Of a stretch of 64,000 nucleotides of DNA, positions 31,499-42,044 are shown one piece after another. The first letter of the stretch is position 1, and each line of letters starts with the position of its first letter. Origin of the DNA: Chitinophagales bacterium (GTDB lineage Bacteria > Bacteroidota > Bacteroidia > Chitinophagales > UBA2359); NCBI GenBank assembly GCA_020628375.1, contig JAHDFD010000003.1:157265-221264 (forward strand), given 5' to 3'. Below the pieces are notes generated by a model. The model had not been told where the DNA came from, ran no database searches, and saw nothing but the letters and a program-made list of their open reading frames with translations. Made by a program: the position numbers and the translations under genes.

Positions 31499-32871
31499 TA
31501 CATTTTTTTTGCTCGATTAATGTGAACTTGCCATTCTTCCAAAAAGGTAACTTTGGCTAAATCAGGCAATTTTCTTTCTTTTCCTAAAACAGCCTTCAAT
31601 TTACGCTTTAATTGCCATTTTTTAAAACCTGTACTATCTTTTTCTGCTTTTTCATGTGCCTTCCAATAATTATGAAAAGTATCATATTTCTCCTGACCAT
31701 CATTCAATATTTCATGTCTAAGGCTTATGAGTAATTCTTTAAAATTCACCTTAAGTGGGTGTTCTAATAATCCATCTTGGGCATCTGCCCAAAATAAATG
31801 ATTACTCATAAATCCCGGATCGTCGTATAATAAAATACTCAATAGAGCCGATATTGGTCCGAAGTGAAAAGGGTGATAATTAGATGGGCTAATATATGGA
31901 TAATCGTGGCACTGATTCAGCCAACAAATTCCGTCAAGATCGTACAATAATGTTCGCCATTGTTGGTGTTTGAGTAGTTCTGTTCTCGCATTATCCACCA
32001 ATATGATCGATACTTCCTGATTTTTTCTGGTACTTCCCATTATTAATCTAAGTTGAGGCGCAATGTATTCACCTCCATTAAATGTATTCATCAAATTGGC
32101 AATTGGGCTAATATCATCTGAACTTGCCAAAACCCTGTCAATACCAGCTAAGATCACAACGGTATCTGCGTGTTCTAATGTTTGTCCTAGTGTTCCGTCA
32201 TTATCTATATAAGCAATACCTCCTAAGTCAGGACAAATGAAATGTGCATTAATAAATAAAATGGTTTCTTTCTTTTTAAACTCATTTAACTGACTTCTGT
32301 GTTCTGCCAACCAATATTCAAAAGGACTGATTTCGTTGCCTTCTACTTTTTCCAATGCATCATTTAGATCTTCTAAGTTCTTATGTATCAGAGGGAAGCA
32401 AGGGTGAAACTTTTGCTCGCCCAAGAAATGAGCAAATTGATGCTCCCAATTTGCGCAGAATTCAGTTAACTTATATGTTTTCAGTAATTCGCTTATTTCC
32501 AATTCTGTAAGCTCGGCTCCTGATAAGGTTATTGCTTTTTTAGGCTTTCTATTTCGAATAATACCGTCGATAGATCTACGTGCTTCCTGGTCGTTATTCG
32601 CCCAGATAAGTTTATTTCTCTTAATATGACCTTGTTGGTTACTCAGCCAGTTCTCTTCAAACAATTCTAACAGATCTGCCATATTTTCAATAGCTTCCCA
32701 TTTTAAATTACGTGCTTGTTTACATTTCTTATCGAGGTCAAGAACAGACTCATTTAAAGAATTTACGATTTTATTATTCAGGCGTTCAAGGTTTACCTGA
32801 ATATTCCTCACCGTTAATTCATCATTGAATTCTATAGCTTCTTTATCTTCTCTGAGTCTTTGAAAGGGCAT
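31498..32871 (-). CDS. LutB/LUD-domain-like protein lacking the Fe-S cysteines
   Basis: 457 aa from the ATG at 32871; a TTG five codons upstream lies inside the -7 box and is rejected. Residues about 30-110 (the EAIENMADLLELFEENWL region, then RNKLIWANNDQEARRSI) and about 195-300 (ICPDLGGIAYIDNDGTLG, VVILAGIDRVLASSDDISPI) follow the layout of LutB, the iron-sulfur subunit of L-lactate oxidation. The ferredoxin region that should read CxxCxxCxxxCP is here DGICWLNQCHDYPYI, with most cluster ligands gone. So it keeps the LUD fold but probably carries no cluster. It is coupled to the unknown helical protein downstream. Function unknown. Confidence 0.65.
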   Translation of the reverse strand: MPFQRLREDKEAIEFNDELTVRNIQVNLERLNNKIVNSLNESVLDLDKKCKQARNLKWEAIENMADLLELFEENWLSNQQGHIKRNKLIWANNDQEARRSIDGIIRNRKPKKAITLSGAELTELEISELLKTYKLTEFCANWEHQFAHFLGEQKFHPCFPLIHKNLEDLNDALEKVEGNEISPFEYWLAEHRSQLNEFKKKETILFINAHFICPDLGGIAYIDNDGTLGQTLEHADTVVILAGIDRVLASSDDISPIANLMNTFNGGEYIAPQLRLIMGSTRKNQEVSIILVDNARTELLKHQQWRTLLYDLDGICWLNQCHDYPYISPSNYHPFHFGPISALLSILLYDDPGFMSNHLFWADAQDGLLEHPLKVNFKELLISLRHEILNDGQEKYDTFHNYWKAHEKAEKDSTGFKKWQLKRKLKAVLGKERKLPDLAKVTFLEEWQVHINRAKKM

Positions 32872-32875
32872 GCTC

Positions 32876-32883
32876 CAAAAATA
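32876..32883 (-). promoter_or_regulatory. -7 box (TATTTTTG) of the LutB-like gene
   Basis: Perfect TAnnTTTG ending four bases before the ATG at 32871, so the mRNA is probably leaderless. Confidence 0.55.
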
Positions 32884-32983
32884 CAAATTATTAACACTTG
32901 TTTGAATTTATAAACAATTTAATAATCTACAAGGAAAGACATAAATAATTCTTATAATTTCGATAGAGAAAAGTGATGAGGCT

Positions 32984-33307
32984 ATGGCTAAGAAACAAAA
33001 TAAATTTAAAGATCTTCAGGAATCTGTTCCGGGATTTCTCAAAAATAAATACATACTAAGTGCCATTGTATTTTTATTTCTGATTGTCTTTGCAGGAACC
33101 AATTGTTTAATTGCCCAATTAAAAATGGGCAAAGAAATTAGTAAATTGAGACAGCAACGTGATTTCTATGACAAGGAAATTGTAGAATTGAAAACCTATT
33201 TACACGAGTTACAAAACAATGAAATAGTACAGGAGAAAGTTGCCAGAGAAAGGTATTTTGTAAAAAAGCCTAATGAGGAAGTTTTTATTATGAAAGAAAT
33301 TGAGTAA
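32984..33307 (+). CDS. FtsB/DivIC-family septum formation initiator
   Basis: 107 aa. A short cytoplasmic N-terminus, one membrane helix (about 26-46: LSAIVFLFLIVFAGTNCLI), then a coiled coil (about 50-80) and the conserved end QEKVARERYFVKKPNEEVFI. It joins FtsL and FtsQ to activate septal peptidoglycan synthesis during cell division. It is divergent from the LutB-like gene and followed by a strong terminator. Confidence 0.9.
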   Translation: MAKKQNKFKDLQESVPGFLKNKYILSAIVFLFLIVFAGTNCLIAQLKMGKEISKLRQQRDFYDKEIVELKTYLHELQNNEIVQEKVARERYFVKKPNEEVFIMKEIE

Positions 33308-33500
33308 AGTGAAATTTGAAATAAAGCAGCTCATCAAACCTATAATTTTCAGATTCTTCACTTCAACTGCGCTTGGCTTCGTTTCGTTCTGAATGACTAG
33401 TGTGTTGTCTTTTTTGTCTGTTAGGTTTTTCCAAAATTTGAGTTCTCAGCTTGACTTGCCCTTTACGCAATCTTAAAAAGACAATTTTAAATTTATAAAA

Positions 33501-33531
33501 AAAGCCCGAATCTTTAAAAGATTCGGGCTTT
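33501..33531. terminator. Bidirectional intrinsic terminator
   Basis: Stem AAAGCCCGAATCTTT / AAAGATTCGGGCTTT with almost no loop and A/T runs on both sides, between convergent ftsB-like (+) and the 2581-aa gene (-). Of the gap 33308-33552, nothing else is supported. Confidence 0.9.
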
Positions 33532-33552
33532 AATTTATACTTTATCTAAAGA

Positions 33553-36500
33553 TTACTCTTTAATAAATTTCGTTGTAATAAACTCGCCATTTGTTTGCTG
33601 AACCTGTAAGAAATAAGTTCCAGTTGACAAGTCTGTAATATCTAAGTTGATCTCATTTTGATTTCCATCAAAATCAGTTGACTTAACTACTTTTCCGGTA
33701 ATATCGATTACAACAACTGTAAAGTCCTCAGAAATTGAACCTAATTCAATGTTCAATACATCTGAAGCTGGCACAGGATAAACCTCTACCGTTACATCGT
33801 TTGAACGATTCAATGAAATCACATCAGAAACAATTTCTGTAACACCAGCAAAATCAGTAGCTAATAATCTGTAGTAACTTGTTGCAGGTGCATCAACATC
33901 TACGAAAGTATAAGCTGTTGGTGTACTTGAATTTCCAGCACCATTAATCAAATCAACAACTTCGAAGTTGATTCCATCTTCAGAACGCTGTAAAGTGAAA
34001 TAATCATTATCTGTTTCAGTTGCAGTTGTCCAGAAAATCTCATTATTCGTATCTACTGTACGTCCATCGAAATCAATTAATTCGATTGCAGTTACTGTAC
34101 AAACGAATTGACTCGCAGATACTGTTACTGAACAATCAGGATTATTCACTGAAGTGATCATATAATCAAATGCTGCTCCTGCATCAAAGAAGTCCGTTGT
34201 AAATGAACCACCTACTGTTGAACCATTCATTGCATCATCTGAAGCTGAACTAACAGTATAAGAATCACCAAATGCTCCTTCAATCGTAATTGTCAATTGA
34301 TATTGTGAATCTGAATCATTACAAGTACCAGATACCATAACAATTAAATCATCACAATTAAAACCCTGTTCTTCTTCAGCAAAACCGAAATCACTTTCTG
34401 CTACAACATCTTCACCAGAACCTACTGTTACATCATAAGAACCTGAACCTGTGCTTACAAGATCACCCGTATAAACTACCTGTACTGTGTAATTACCCGG
34501 CTCCACTTCTGAGAATGAATAATTACCATCAGCATCTGTAGTAGTCGAATCTACTATATTGCCATCACCATCGATTAAGTTAACTGTTACTCCTTCGATA
34601 CCTGGCTCATCTACTCCCTGAACACCATCTCTATTGGTATCGTTATAAACCGTACTACTGATAGATCCTTTTTCTACACAATCTTCACGTAAAATATCTA
34701 TTGCATTTGACAAAGCAAAACAACCTACTAGATCAGCCACCATACCACTTGCAGGTAAAGTAATTTCACCATCATAGTTCAATAACCAGATCTGACAAGT
34801 TCCTGCTGGTGCACCACTTAAATCTAAGGCTGTATTTGAAATATCCTGTGTTGCTAAGATCATTGTACCATCACCGTCAGTAATCACGAATAAACTTGAT
34901 TCACTTGATCCTGCATCATCGATCGTTACATTTACAATTGCATCGCCTACACAAACAGAGCTTACATCTGCACTAATTGTACCTGCTGTAACTTCACATG
35001 GATCAGTACAATCCTGAACTGTAATTTCTCCACCACTTATTGTTAAGCTTCCACAAATACTTCCTCCACCCTGAATCAATAGAGACTCAATTTCAGCAAC
35101 TGGAGTTGTACCATTAATCACAGTAGATAAATCTAATATTGAAGAAGAAATCAATAAATGTATTTGGTAATTTCCAGCAATAGATTGAGCAGGGAATTCC
35201 GTAGCAGAATTACTAGTATCTATGATTATTCCATTACCAGACAGAATATAAGTAACAGAATATCCTACTGGAAATGAACTTGTAGTTGCTCCAAAATCTA
35301 TAAGCTCATCATCACAAAAAACAGTTGAAGCTAATACAATTTCCCCTGAACTTATATCACATGGAATTACATCTTCATCACATGAACAGCCTTCAGCATT
35401 ATAAGTCGTTCCTTCAGGACAATCAGGTGTATTACTAACCACACAAGTTTCTGCATCATAAGCATCTATTGTTACATCGCATCCATCATCTACTACTGGC
35501 TCTTCTCCTGTTACATCCCACATACATGTTTCAGTATTGAAAGTTGCAGTTTCATAACATGCAGTTGCAGGTGCTTCTGGTAAAGTACATGAACCATCAT
35601 CTGAGTTTGCTCCTGGATCATAATTAGTAGCACATGGATCTGTACATCCTGTTACTACATCTGTATCACATGAACAATCTACTGAATTGTATGAAGTTCC
35701 TTCAGGACAATCAGGGGTATTGATTATTTCACAAGTTTCTGCATCATAAGAATCCGTTGTTACATCACATCCATCATCTACTACTGGCTCTTCACCACTT
35801 ACATCCCACATACAAGTTTCACCATTGAATGTCGCTGTCTCGTAACATGCTGTTGCTGGGGCTTCTGGCTGATCACCACTTACTTCCCAAGCACATACCG
35901 CTGCATCGCCATTGAATGTTGCTGTTTCATAACATGCTGTTGCTGGAGCTGCTGGCTGATCGCCACTTATTTCCCAAGCACACACTGCAGGATCCGCATT
36001 GAATGCTGCTGTCTCATAACATGCTGTTGCTGGGGCTTCTGGCTGATCGCCACTTACTTCCCATGTACATGTATCATCGTTAAATGTTGCCGTTTCATAA
36101 CATCCTGTTGTTGGGGCTTCCGGCTGATCGCCACTCACTTCCCACATACAAGTTGTCGTATTAAAGGTAGCTGTTTCATAACACGCAGTAGTCGGAGCTT
36201 CTGGCAAAGTACATGAGCCATCATCTGAGTTTGCCCCCGGATTATAGTTAGTAGCACATGGATCAGTACATCCTGGCACTACGTCTGTATCACATGAACA
36301 ATCTACCGAGTTGAATGAGGTTCCTTCAGGACAAGATGCCTCATTGATTATTGCACAAGTTACTGGATCGTAAGAATCTGCAGTAAGATCACATCCATCA
36401 TCTACCACTGGCTCTTCACCGTTTACATCCCACATACAAGTTGCATCATTAAACGCTCCCACAGACTGGTAACATGCTAAATTTGTTGGTTGAGGTGGTA

Positions 36501-39500
36501 ATTCACCACTTACATCCCACACACATGTTGCATCATTGAATGTTGCTGTTTCGTAACATGCCGTTGTTGGCTCAGCTGGTTGTTCACCAGTCACATCCCA
36601 CATACAAGTTGCATCGTTAAATACCGCTGTTTCGTAACATGCTGTTGCTGGCTCTGGATCTTGTTCACCAGTTACATCCCATACACAAGTTGCGTCATTA
36701 AATGTTGCTGTTTCATAACATGCTGTTGCTGGCTCTGGATCTTGTTCGCCAGTTACATCCCATGCACAAGTTACATCATTGAATGTTGCTGTTTCATAAC
36801 ATGCTGTTGCTGGCTCTGGATCTTGTTCGCCAGTTACATCCCAAACACAAGTAGCGTCATTGAATGTTGCTGTTTCGTAACATGCTGTTGCTGGCTCTGG
36901 ATCTTGTTCGCCAGTTACATCCCATACACAAGTTGCATCATTGAATGTTGCTGTTTCATAACATGCTGTTGCTGGCTCTGGATCTTGTTCGCCAGTTACA
37001 TCCCAAACACAAGTAGCGTCATTGAATGTTGCTGTTTCGTAACATGCTGTTGCTGGCTCTGGATCTTGCTCACCTGAAATTGTGTAAGTACAAGTTGCAG
37101 GATCAAGTGTAGCCATTTGGTAACATGCTAGTCCTGTAGGGAATTCAGGTGAAGTAATGGTCAACACTAATTGAGTTGAAGCAGCTTCACAAACACCAGC
37201 TCCATCAGGATCATCTGTAGAGAAAGTTAAAGTAACTGTTCCTGCAGCTATATCACCTGATCCAGGTGTGTAGTTAGGGAAGAAAATACTTCCATCTCCT
37301 GAAGTTGACCAAGAAGCAGAATTAGCTCCACCTCCAAATGAAGCATTTACCATTGAAAGGTCTAAATCAGAACCTTCACATACTGTAGCCGTAGCATCAG
37401 CAGAAATTGTTGGAGGATTCTGACATCCACATGTACAAGTGATCGTTCCTGAAATATCTCCGCTTAAACAATTAGCGTTTACATAATCGGCTGTAAAATC
37501 ATAGCTCAAATCTTCTGAACAATCAGTACTACTATCACCAGCTGACGCACATTCAGTAATCACGAAACCACTTTCATCAAGTGTGTTTAATGTAGCTGTT
37601 GGTGCACAAGTCCCCTCACCTGAAATAGTAACTTGTAGATCCGGATAAAAAGACATAATAATTGGTCCTTCAGCAGCACATTCAGCAGAGAATGAACTAT
37701 CAGTAATATTGGCGGGAATAATATAGACACCAACATCTAAAATCTCACAATCTGTATTTACATAACCTTCGATAGCACTAAGATCTGTATTTCCTCCACC
37801 TAAACCATCGAAGAATTCATTGTAAAATTGTAAATCTGTTGGCGCACTAGCACTACCAATTGCAGCTCCATAAATTTCAGACAAGGTTGGTGTAGTTGAA
37901 ATATCCACATCATAAACCAAAGAAAATCCATTTTGGTCTCCGGTTAAATTAGTTGTCCCTAAATTCAACACCATATCATCTAGGCTACACAAAGGTGATG
38001 GAATAGTTGAGCCAGAACTAGAAGCACAGTCGGTAGGCTCAGGCACACAAGTAGCATCGACCGCTCCACCTCCAAATGCAGAAACATCAATATCGATTGA
38101 AGTTGTACAGCCTCCCAGATCACTTTGATATCCAATAGTAACGATACCACCTGAACCAGCAATTGCATTATCAATTTCAGACTGAGTTAAATAAATATGC
38201 TTCAAGAAACCATCGATAGAATCATTAGCTGCTGCTGAAGGCGGTGTCGTAGAATCGTAGAATGTTCCTTCTGAAGCAGAAAGCACCCCAAAATCATCAG
38301 GAACAGCATTAGTTCCAGTATCGATATAATCAGCACATGCCGTTTCTGAACTATTTACAAAGAATGTTACGAATACACCTCCATTATTTATGCCACTTAA
38401 ATCCTCTGGGCAAGAGAAAACAGGTGTGGTACTATCAGCATTATTAACTGGATCGTATAGACCGAATTCAGCATCACAAATAATAGCTCCACCACCTAAA
38501 TTCGTTAGAGTTGGGAATCCGTTATCTTGTGTAAGTTCAGCTTGTCCACACGGACCCGGAGCAGTAATATGAATAATAATAGCGTTAGCGTCTGGAGCGG
38601 TGAAGTTAATACTACAACCTGTTCCAGTTGCAATAATTACATCCATAGTACCATCATTATCTGTATCATTTCCTACTGTAATTAATGCATCTCCACCCCA
38701 AAGGGTATTACTATAAACCGCATTACCATCGCAATCATTACAGAAATTATATTCGTAGGCATTATTGGGAACCGGATCAAAAATATAAGACTCATTAGCC
38801 CAAGCCTGAAAAGTAGCGCAGTCAGGTACATTCACATCACATGACGGGTTCGGATCATCTAGCGTAAATACAACATAAGGCCCTCCGCTTGTTGTATAAG
38901 TAGGGCATTCCGTAGCTGGTGGTATAGTTCCACAGGTAACAGTAACATCAAAAACACCTTCAGTACCAGCAGTAGAACCATAATCACCAACAAATATTAA
39001 ATAAGTTATACCATCTGTAGAGGTAAAAGTTACTGACTCAGGTAAATCTCCAGTAAAACCAGCATCAACACAATCTACATTTGTCAGCGTTCCACTACAA
39101 TCAGAATCTGTACTTGCAACTGCTATCTCAGCATCCAAACCTCCGGTTACATTGGTAACGTCAATTGTAATGTCTTCTCCTGTTCCGACAATCGAGTACC
39201 ATACTCCAGGTCCGATCGAACAACCTGTTACATCACCATTATCGGTTGAGCTTACATTCGTTTCTCCAATAAGTGTATCTCCACAGCTTAATAGTTTAGC
39301 GTTAACACATTCATCGTTAGCAGGTGGAGGAGGAACACAATTACAATCGCTATCATAAATTCCCCCTTCAGTATCACAGCTATCGCCAGGGCAGCCTAGA
39401 GGACAGTTAAAACACAAACCATTATCAGCTGTAGCTGCAGGATCAAAGTTACATGCGCCAGGATCTGTACAACCACTGATGCCAGCATTTAAAGTAAAAT

Positions 39501-41298
39501 CAAAGTTTGTTGATTGAGGTGTTGGCCAGGTAGATATGATAATATAATAAGTTGTTCCAGCCATTAATTCGAGGTTCTCAATGCTCTTGGTTCCACTTGC
39601 AGAACTAACTGTATCTGCTACACAATTAGTAGTTGGGTCATCGGGGCAACCATCAAAGACCAATAACCCTGTCCAAGTATCTAAATTAGTTGCTGTCAAA
39701 TTATAAGAATCTGTAGCTGCAGGCGTAAAAGTCATTATATAATCATCACCACCTAAATAACTGTTCCCGCAGGGATTTGTGTCATAATCATCGCCAAAGT
39801 CAGCGGTATTTCCACTTACAGAAAAAGGTACAGAAGTTATATCTACGGCATTAGCACAAGTAGCTCCTGCACCATAACAATTACAATCTGCTCCTACGAA
39901 TCCATCAGTACAAGGATCCCCCGGACAACTTCCATCTGTACAGGCAGCTATACATGAGCCATCATCAGTGATAGCACCTGGATCGTAGTTACAAGCAGTT
40001 ATGTCGGTACACCCTACCTGACTTGCATCGGTTAAACAAAAATCGCAATTTGCAGTACCAGGTGAATCCTGATAGATCAATAGTAGGTAATCATTACCCT
40101 GCACAAATCCGCTTAACACACCATCAACATTACCTAAACAATTAGTAGCAGTTGTAGTGCAATCTGTTTCATACGCTTCGATACCAATAGCACAATCGCC
40201 ACTATTAAAAAAGAGATTCAGTGGATCACCTGCGTTTGTCGTTACCGGAGCAGTCCAGGTAAACCATGCAACAGCGTCACCACCAAAATCGCAAGTAGGA
40301 CTTGGGCTATCTGTTCCTGAATCGGTGTATGCAGAAAAATCAAAACCTGTTATGCAATTACCATTAATATCTCCCGGATAAGGAGTTGCACCTGCACATT
40401 CATCATTAGGCGGAGCCGGTGGGGGTGTTCCTACACAAATATCAAAAGTAGAATCATGGGTAGCATTAGCCCAACTATATACTTGAAGATAATAGGTAGT
40501 TCCAGGTACCAATCCAGTTAAATTACTTGTATTCGGATCACTACAGACAATATCTGCTCCACCTATACAAGCATCTGTAACTCTGTGGTACAGATCAGTA
40601 GTTGAACCATTAATATTCTGCAAAGTGATTCTGTGATCTGTTGATGTAGCGACAAAACTGTACCAAACATCATCATTTGCTGTACCACTACAACCTCCAA
40701 TTTCACCCGAATCTGTAGCCGATTCTATAGTTCCGACTGTTACTGTTCCACAAGCATAATCTGGGTTTACTGTTAATGCTATTGCATTGGCACATTCATC
40801 ATTAGCAGGCGGCGGTGGTGGCGGAGCAGGATCATAAGCACAAATATTGTAAGGACCTGCATCATCATTGGCATACTCAAATATTCTTGCAAAAAGAATA
40901 TCTCCCGGGTTTTGACCCGTTAATTCTACTTTAGGAAAAGTTCCATCACCATCATCATCGTCACATTCAACTTGTGCCAAAGCTCCACAAGTTCCTGAAT
41001 AGATCGACATCACATAATCGGCCGGACCTCCATTGTCGTTCATTTCAATCGTTACATTTCCAGAGGCTGGTACAACAAAACGATACCAGGAATCTTGTCC
41101 TGCACCAAAGGAACCACAAGTTGGATCCGGTAATTCTCCTGATGCTGTTGCACCAGTATTATCACCAGCGGTTGGTGTACAAACATCCAAGCCACCGACG
41201 ACTATGGCTATTGCAGTGCTACAATCATCCTGAGAAGATACACTGAGCGAAAAGAAAATGGAAAAGATTAGTGTAAAAAGTAAAAAATTTCTTTTCAT
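33553..41298 (-). CDS. 2581-aa T9SS surface protein with PPC domains, long tandem repeats and SdrD-like module
   Basis: Signal peptide (MKRNFLLFTLIFSIFFSLSV). The first about 800 residues hold several pre-peptidase C-terminal (PPC)-like beta-sandwiches (DDCSTAIAI, DSWYRFVVPASGNVTIEM, NDECANAIALT), with GCTD...NYDPGA...DDGSC calcium-binding-like inserts. The middle (about 1400-1950) has two sets of a 27-residue repeat with core ACYETATFNDATCVWDV, broken by GCTDPCATNYNPGANSDDGS inserts. Near 2240 is an SdrD/Cna-B-like module (YNDTNRDGVQGVDEPGIEGV). The end is a T9SS type A sorting domain (VEVYPVPASDVLNIELG to TKFIKE). It is probably a giant cell-surface adhesin or matrix protein. No enzyme motif. 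Confidence 0.9.
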   Translation of the reverse strand: MKRNFLLFTLIFSIFFSLSVSSQDDCSTAIAIVVGGLDVCTPTAGDNTGATASGELPDPTCGSFGAGQDSWYRFVVPASGNVTIEMNDNGGPADYVMSIYSGTCGALAQVECDDDDGDGTFPKVELTGQNPGDILFARIFEYANDDAGPYNICAYDPAPPPPPPANDECANAIALTVNPDYACGTVTVGTIESATDSGEIGGCSGTANDDVWYSFVATSTDHRITLQNINGSTTDLYHRVTDACIGGADIVCSDPNTSNLTGLVPGTTYYLQVYSWANATHDSTFDICVGTPPPAPPNDECAGATPYPGDINGNCITGFDFSAYTDSGTDSPSPTCDFGGDAVAWFTWTAPVTTNAGDPLNLFFNSGDCAIGIEAYETDCTTTATNCLGNVDGVLSGFVQGNDYLLLIYQDSPGTANCDFCLTDASQVGCTDITACNYDPGAITDDGSCIAACTDGSCPGDPCTDGFVGADCNCYGAGATCANAVDITSVPFSVSGNTADFGDDYDTNPCGNSYLGGDDYIMTFTPAATDSYNLTATNLDTWTGLLVFDGCPDDPTTNCVADTVSSASGTKSIENLELMAGTTYYIIISTWPTPQSTNFDFTLNAGISGCTDPGACNFDPAATADNGLCFNCPLGCPGDSCDTEGGIYDSDCNCVPPPPANDECVNAKLLSCGDTLIGETNVSSTDNGDVTGCSIGPGVWYSIVGTGEDITIDVTNVTGGLDAEIAVASTDSDCSGTLTNVDCVDAGFTGDLPESVTFTSTDGITYLIFVGDYGSTAGTEGVFDVTVTCGTIPPATECPTYTTSGGPYVVFTLDDPNPSCDVNVPDCATFQAWANESYIFDPVPNNAYEYNFCNDCDGNAVYSNTLWGGDALITVGNDTDNDGTMDVIIATGTGCSINFTAPDANAIIIHITAPGPCGQAELTQDNGFPTLTNLGGGAIICDAEFGLYDPVNNADSTTPVFSCPEDLSGINNGGVFVTFFVNSSETACADYIDTGTNAVPDDFGVLSASEGTFYDSTTPPSAAANDSIDGFLKHIYLTQSEIDNAIAGSGGIVTIGYQSDLGGCTTSIDIDVSAFGGGAVDATCVPEPTDCASSSGSTIPSPLCSLDDMVLNLGTTNLTGDQNGFSLVYDVDISTTPTLSEIYGAAIGSASAPTDLQFYNEFFDGLGGGNTDLSAIEGYVNTDCEILDVGVYIIPANITDSSFSAECAAEGPIIMSFYPDLQVTISGEGTCAPTATLNTLDESGFVITECASAGDSSTDCSEDLSYDFTADYVNANCLSGDISGTITCTCGCQNPPTISADATATVCEGSDLDLSMVNASFGGGANSASWSTSGDGSIFFPNYTPGSGDIAAGTVTLTFSTDDPDGAGVCEAASTQLVLTITSPEFPTGLACYQMATLDPATCTYTISGEQDPEPATACYETATFNDATCVWDVTGEQDPEPATACYETATFNDATCVWDVTGEQDPEPATACYETATFNDATCVWDVTGEQDPEPATACYETATFNDVTCAWDVTGEQDPEPATACYETATFNDATCVWDVTGEQDPEPATACYETAVFNDATCMWDVTGEQPAEPTTACYETATFNDATCVWDVSGELPPQPTNLACYQSVGAFNDATCMWDVNGEEPVVDDGCDLTADSYDPVTCAIINEASCPEGTSFNSVDCSCDTDVVPGCTDPCATNYNPGANSDDGSCTLPEAPTTACYETATFNTTTCMWEVSGDQPEAPTTGCYETATFNDDTCTWEVSGDQPEAPATACYETAAFNADPAVCAWEISGDQPAAPATACYETATFNGDAAVCAWEVSGDQPEAPATACYETATFNGETCMWDVSGEEPVVDDGCDVTTDSYDAETCEIINTPDCPEGTSYNSVDCSCDTDVVTGCTDPCATNYDPGANSDDGSCTLPEAPATACYETATFNTETCMWDVTGEEPVVDDGCDVTIDAYDAETCVVSNTPDCPEGTTYNAEGCSCDEDVIPCDISSGEIVLASTVFCDDELIDFGATTSSFPVGYSVTYILSGNGIIIDTSNSATEFPAQSIAGNYQIHLLISSSILDLSTVINGTTPVAEIESLLIQGGGSICGSLTISGGEITVQDCTDPCEVTAGTISADVSSVCVGDAIVNVTIDDAGSSESSLFVITDGDGTMILATQDISNTALDLSGAPAGTCQIWLLNYDGEITLPASGMVADLVGCFALSNAIDILREDCVEKGSISSTVYNDTNRDGVQGVDEPGIEGVTVNLIDGDGNIVDSTTTDADGNYSFSEVEPGNYTVQVVYTGDLVSTGSGSYDVTVGSGEDVVAESDFGFAEEEQGFNCDDLIVMVSGTCNDSDSQYQLTITIEGAFGDSYTVSSASDDAMNGSTVGGSFTTDFFDAGAAFDYMITSVNNPDCSVTVSASQFVCTVTAIELIDFDGRTVDTNNEIFWTTATETDNDYFTLQRSEDGINFEVVDLINGAGNSSTPTAYTFVDVDAPATSYYRLLATDFAGVTEIVSDVISLNRSNDVTVEVYPVPASDVLNIELGSISEDFTVVVIDITGKVVKSTDFDGNQNEINLDITDLSTGTYFLQVQQTNGEFITTKFIKE
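35490..36215. repeat. Second block of 27-residue repeats (more diverged)
   Basis: About six coding units of the ACYETATFN..TC.WEVSGDQPEAP type, broken by repeated inserts GCTDPCATNYDPGANSDDGS and VVDDGCDVTTDSYDAETC. Limits are approximate. Confidence 0.75.
36410..37150. repeat. First block of near-identical 81-bp coding repeats
   Basis: About nine units of 81 bp, the central six almost identical at DNA level (plus-strand word GGCTCTGGATCTTGTTCGCC recurs every 81 bases). The block evolved by recent duplication. The 165-codon plus-strand open frame here is only the antisense shadow of the repeat. Limits are approximate. Confidence 0.85.
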
Positions 41299-41434
41299 AA
41301 CAAACTGTTTAGATTAATTATCACAGAAAAAACTTTTTCAAGATAAGTAAAAATTCCGATTTGTTAAATATTCAATACTTTTTTTTACTATTCATTTCAA
41401 GCTAAATATCAAACAGATATATATAAAACAATAG

Positions 41435-41635
41435 ACTATCTGTATCAATTTATACAATTTAAACTTGGCAAGGAATCCCAATGTAAAACTGACTTTAGTT
41501 TTGATCAGTCGACTAAAACATGTTGAAACTTTTGACAAGAAGGAAATAAGGAAACAGTATTATGAGTGGCTATGTGAAAGTTCCCTAATAGTAAAACTTG
41601 ATCAACTTAATTTTCTACCTAATAAAAAAGCTTAG
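41435..41635 (+). pseudogene. Possible gene remnant (C-terminal fragment)
   Basis: A 66-codon open stretch with no start, ending TAG at 41635. The translation has protein-like composition (VLISRLKHVETFDKKEIRKQ, WLCESSLIVKLDQLNFLPNK) and is followed directly by a hairpin, as a real gene end would be. It may be the tail of a lost gene or transposase. I recognise no family. Confidence 0.35.
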
Positions 41636-41659
41636 TGTGTAAAATACAACACTAAGCTT
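41628..41659. terminator. Hairpin in the gap after the 2581-aa gene
   Basis: AAGCTTAGTGT / ACACTAAGCTT, loop of ten bases, overlapping the end of the possible remnant. The rest of 41299-42044 is AT-rich non-coding sequence plus the repeat at its right end. Confidence 0.6.
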
Positions 41660-41888
41660 AAAGGGTGATTTATCAGGTTGTTCTAAATTCAATACAATTT
41701 GGAAAGTATGAATTATAGGACACCCTAAATACTACTACTATTACAAAAGTAAGACTATTACTTATTTTTCAATACTACAACTTAGTAAACCAACAGAATT
41801 CAGCAATAAATGGTCATTTTTAAGAAATGAATGGTTTCATCGGAAAAATACATCAGAACGATTCTGCTAAATGAAAATAATACTATCA

Positions 41889-42044
41889 AACCTAAGTTGC
41901 GATAAATCTCAACTGTCAACAGTACAATAGTCCACTGTCCACAAAAAAACCATTATAATCGTGAAGAGTAAAGTTTTGTGGTCTGTGGTCTGTTAAACAG
42001 TCGTCTATGTACAAAAATGTCATTATACATCGCAAATTGAATTA
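41889..42044. repeat. About 155-bp repeat family, copy 1
   Basis: Nearly identical to 57430-57584: landmarks AACCTAAGTTGCGATAAATC, CAACAGTACAATAG, CTGTCCACAAAAAAACCATT, TTTTGTGGTCTGTGGTCTGT, TAAACAGTCGTCTATGTAC and CATTATACATCGCAAATTGA. It ends exactly at the stop of the minus-strand kinase gene. Confidence 0.85.

Noticed and set aside
36580..37077. 165-codon plus-strand open frame rich in Cys and Trp
   Set aside because: It is the antisense shadow of the 81-bp coding repeats of the 2581-aa protein; a repeat with no stop in one antisense frame keeps it open in every copy.
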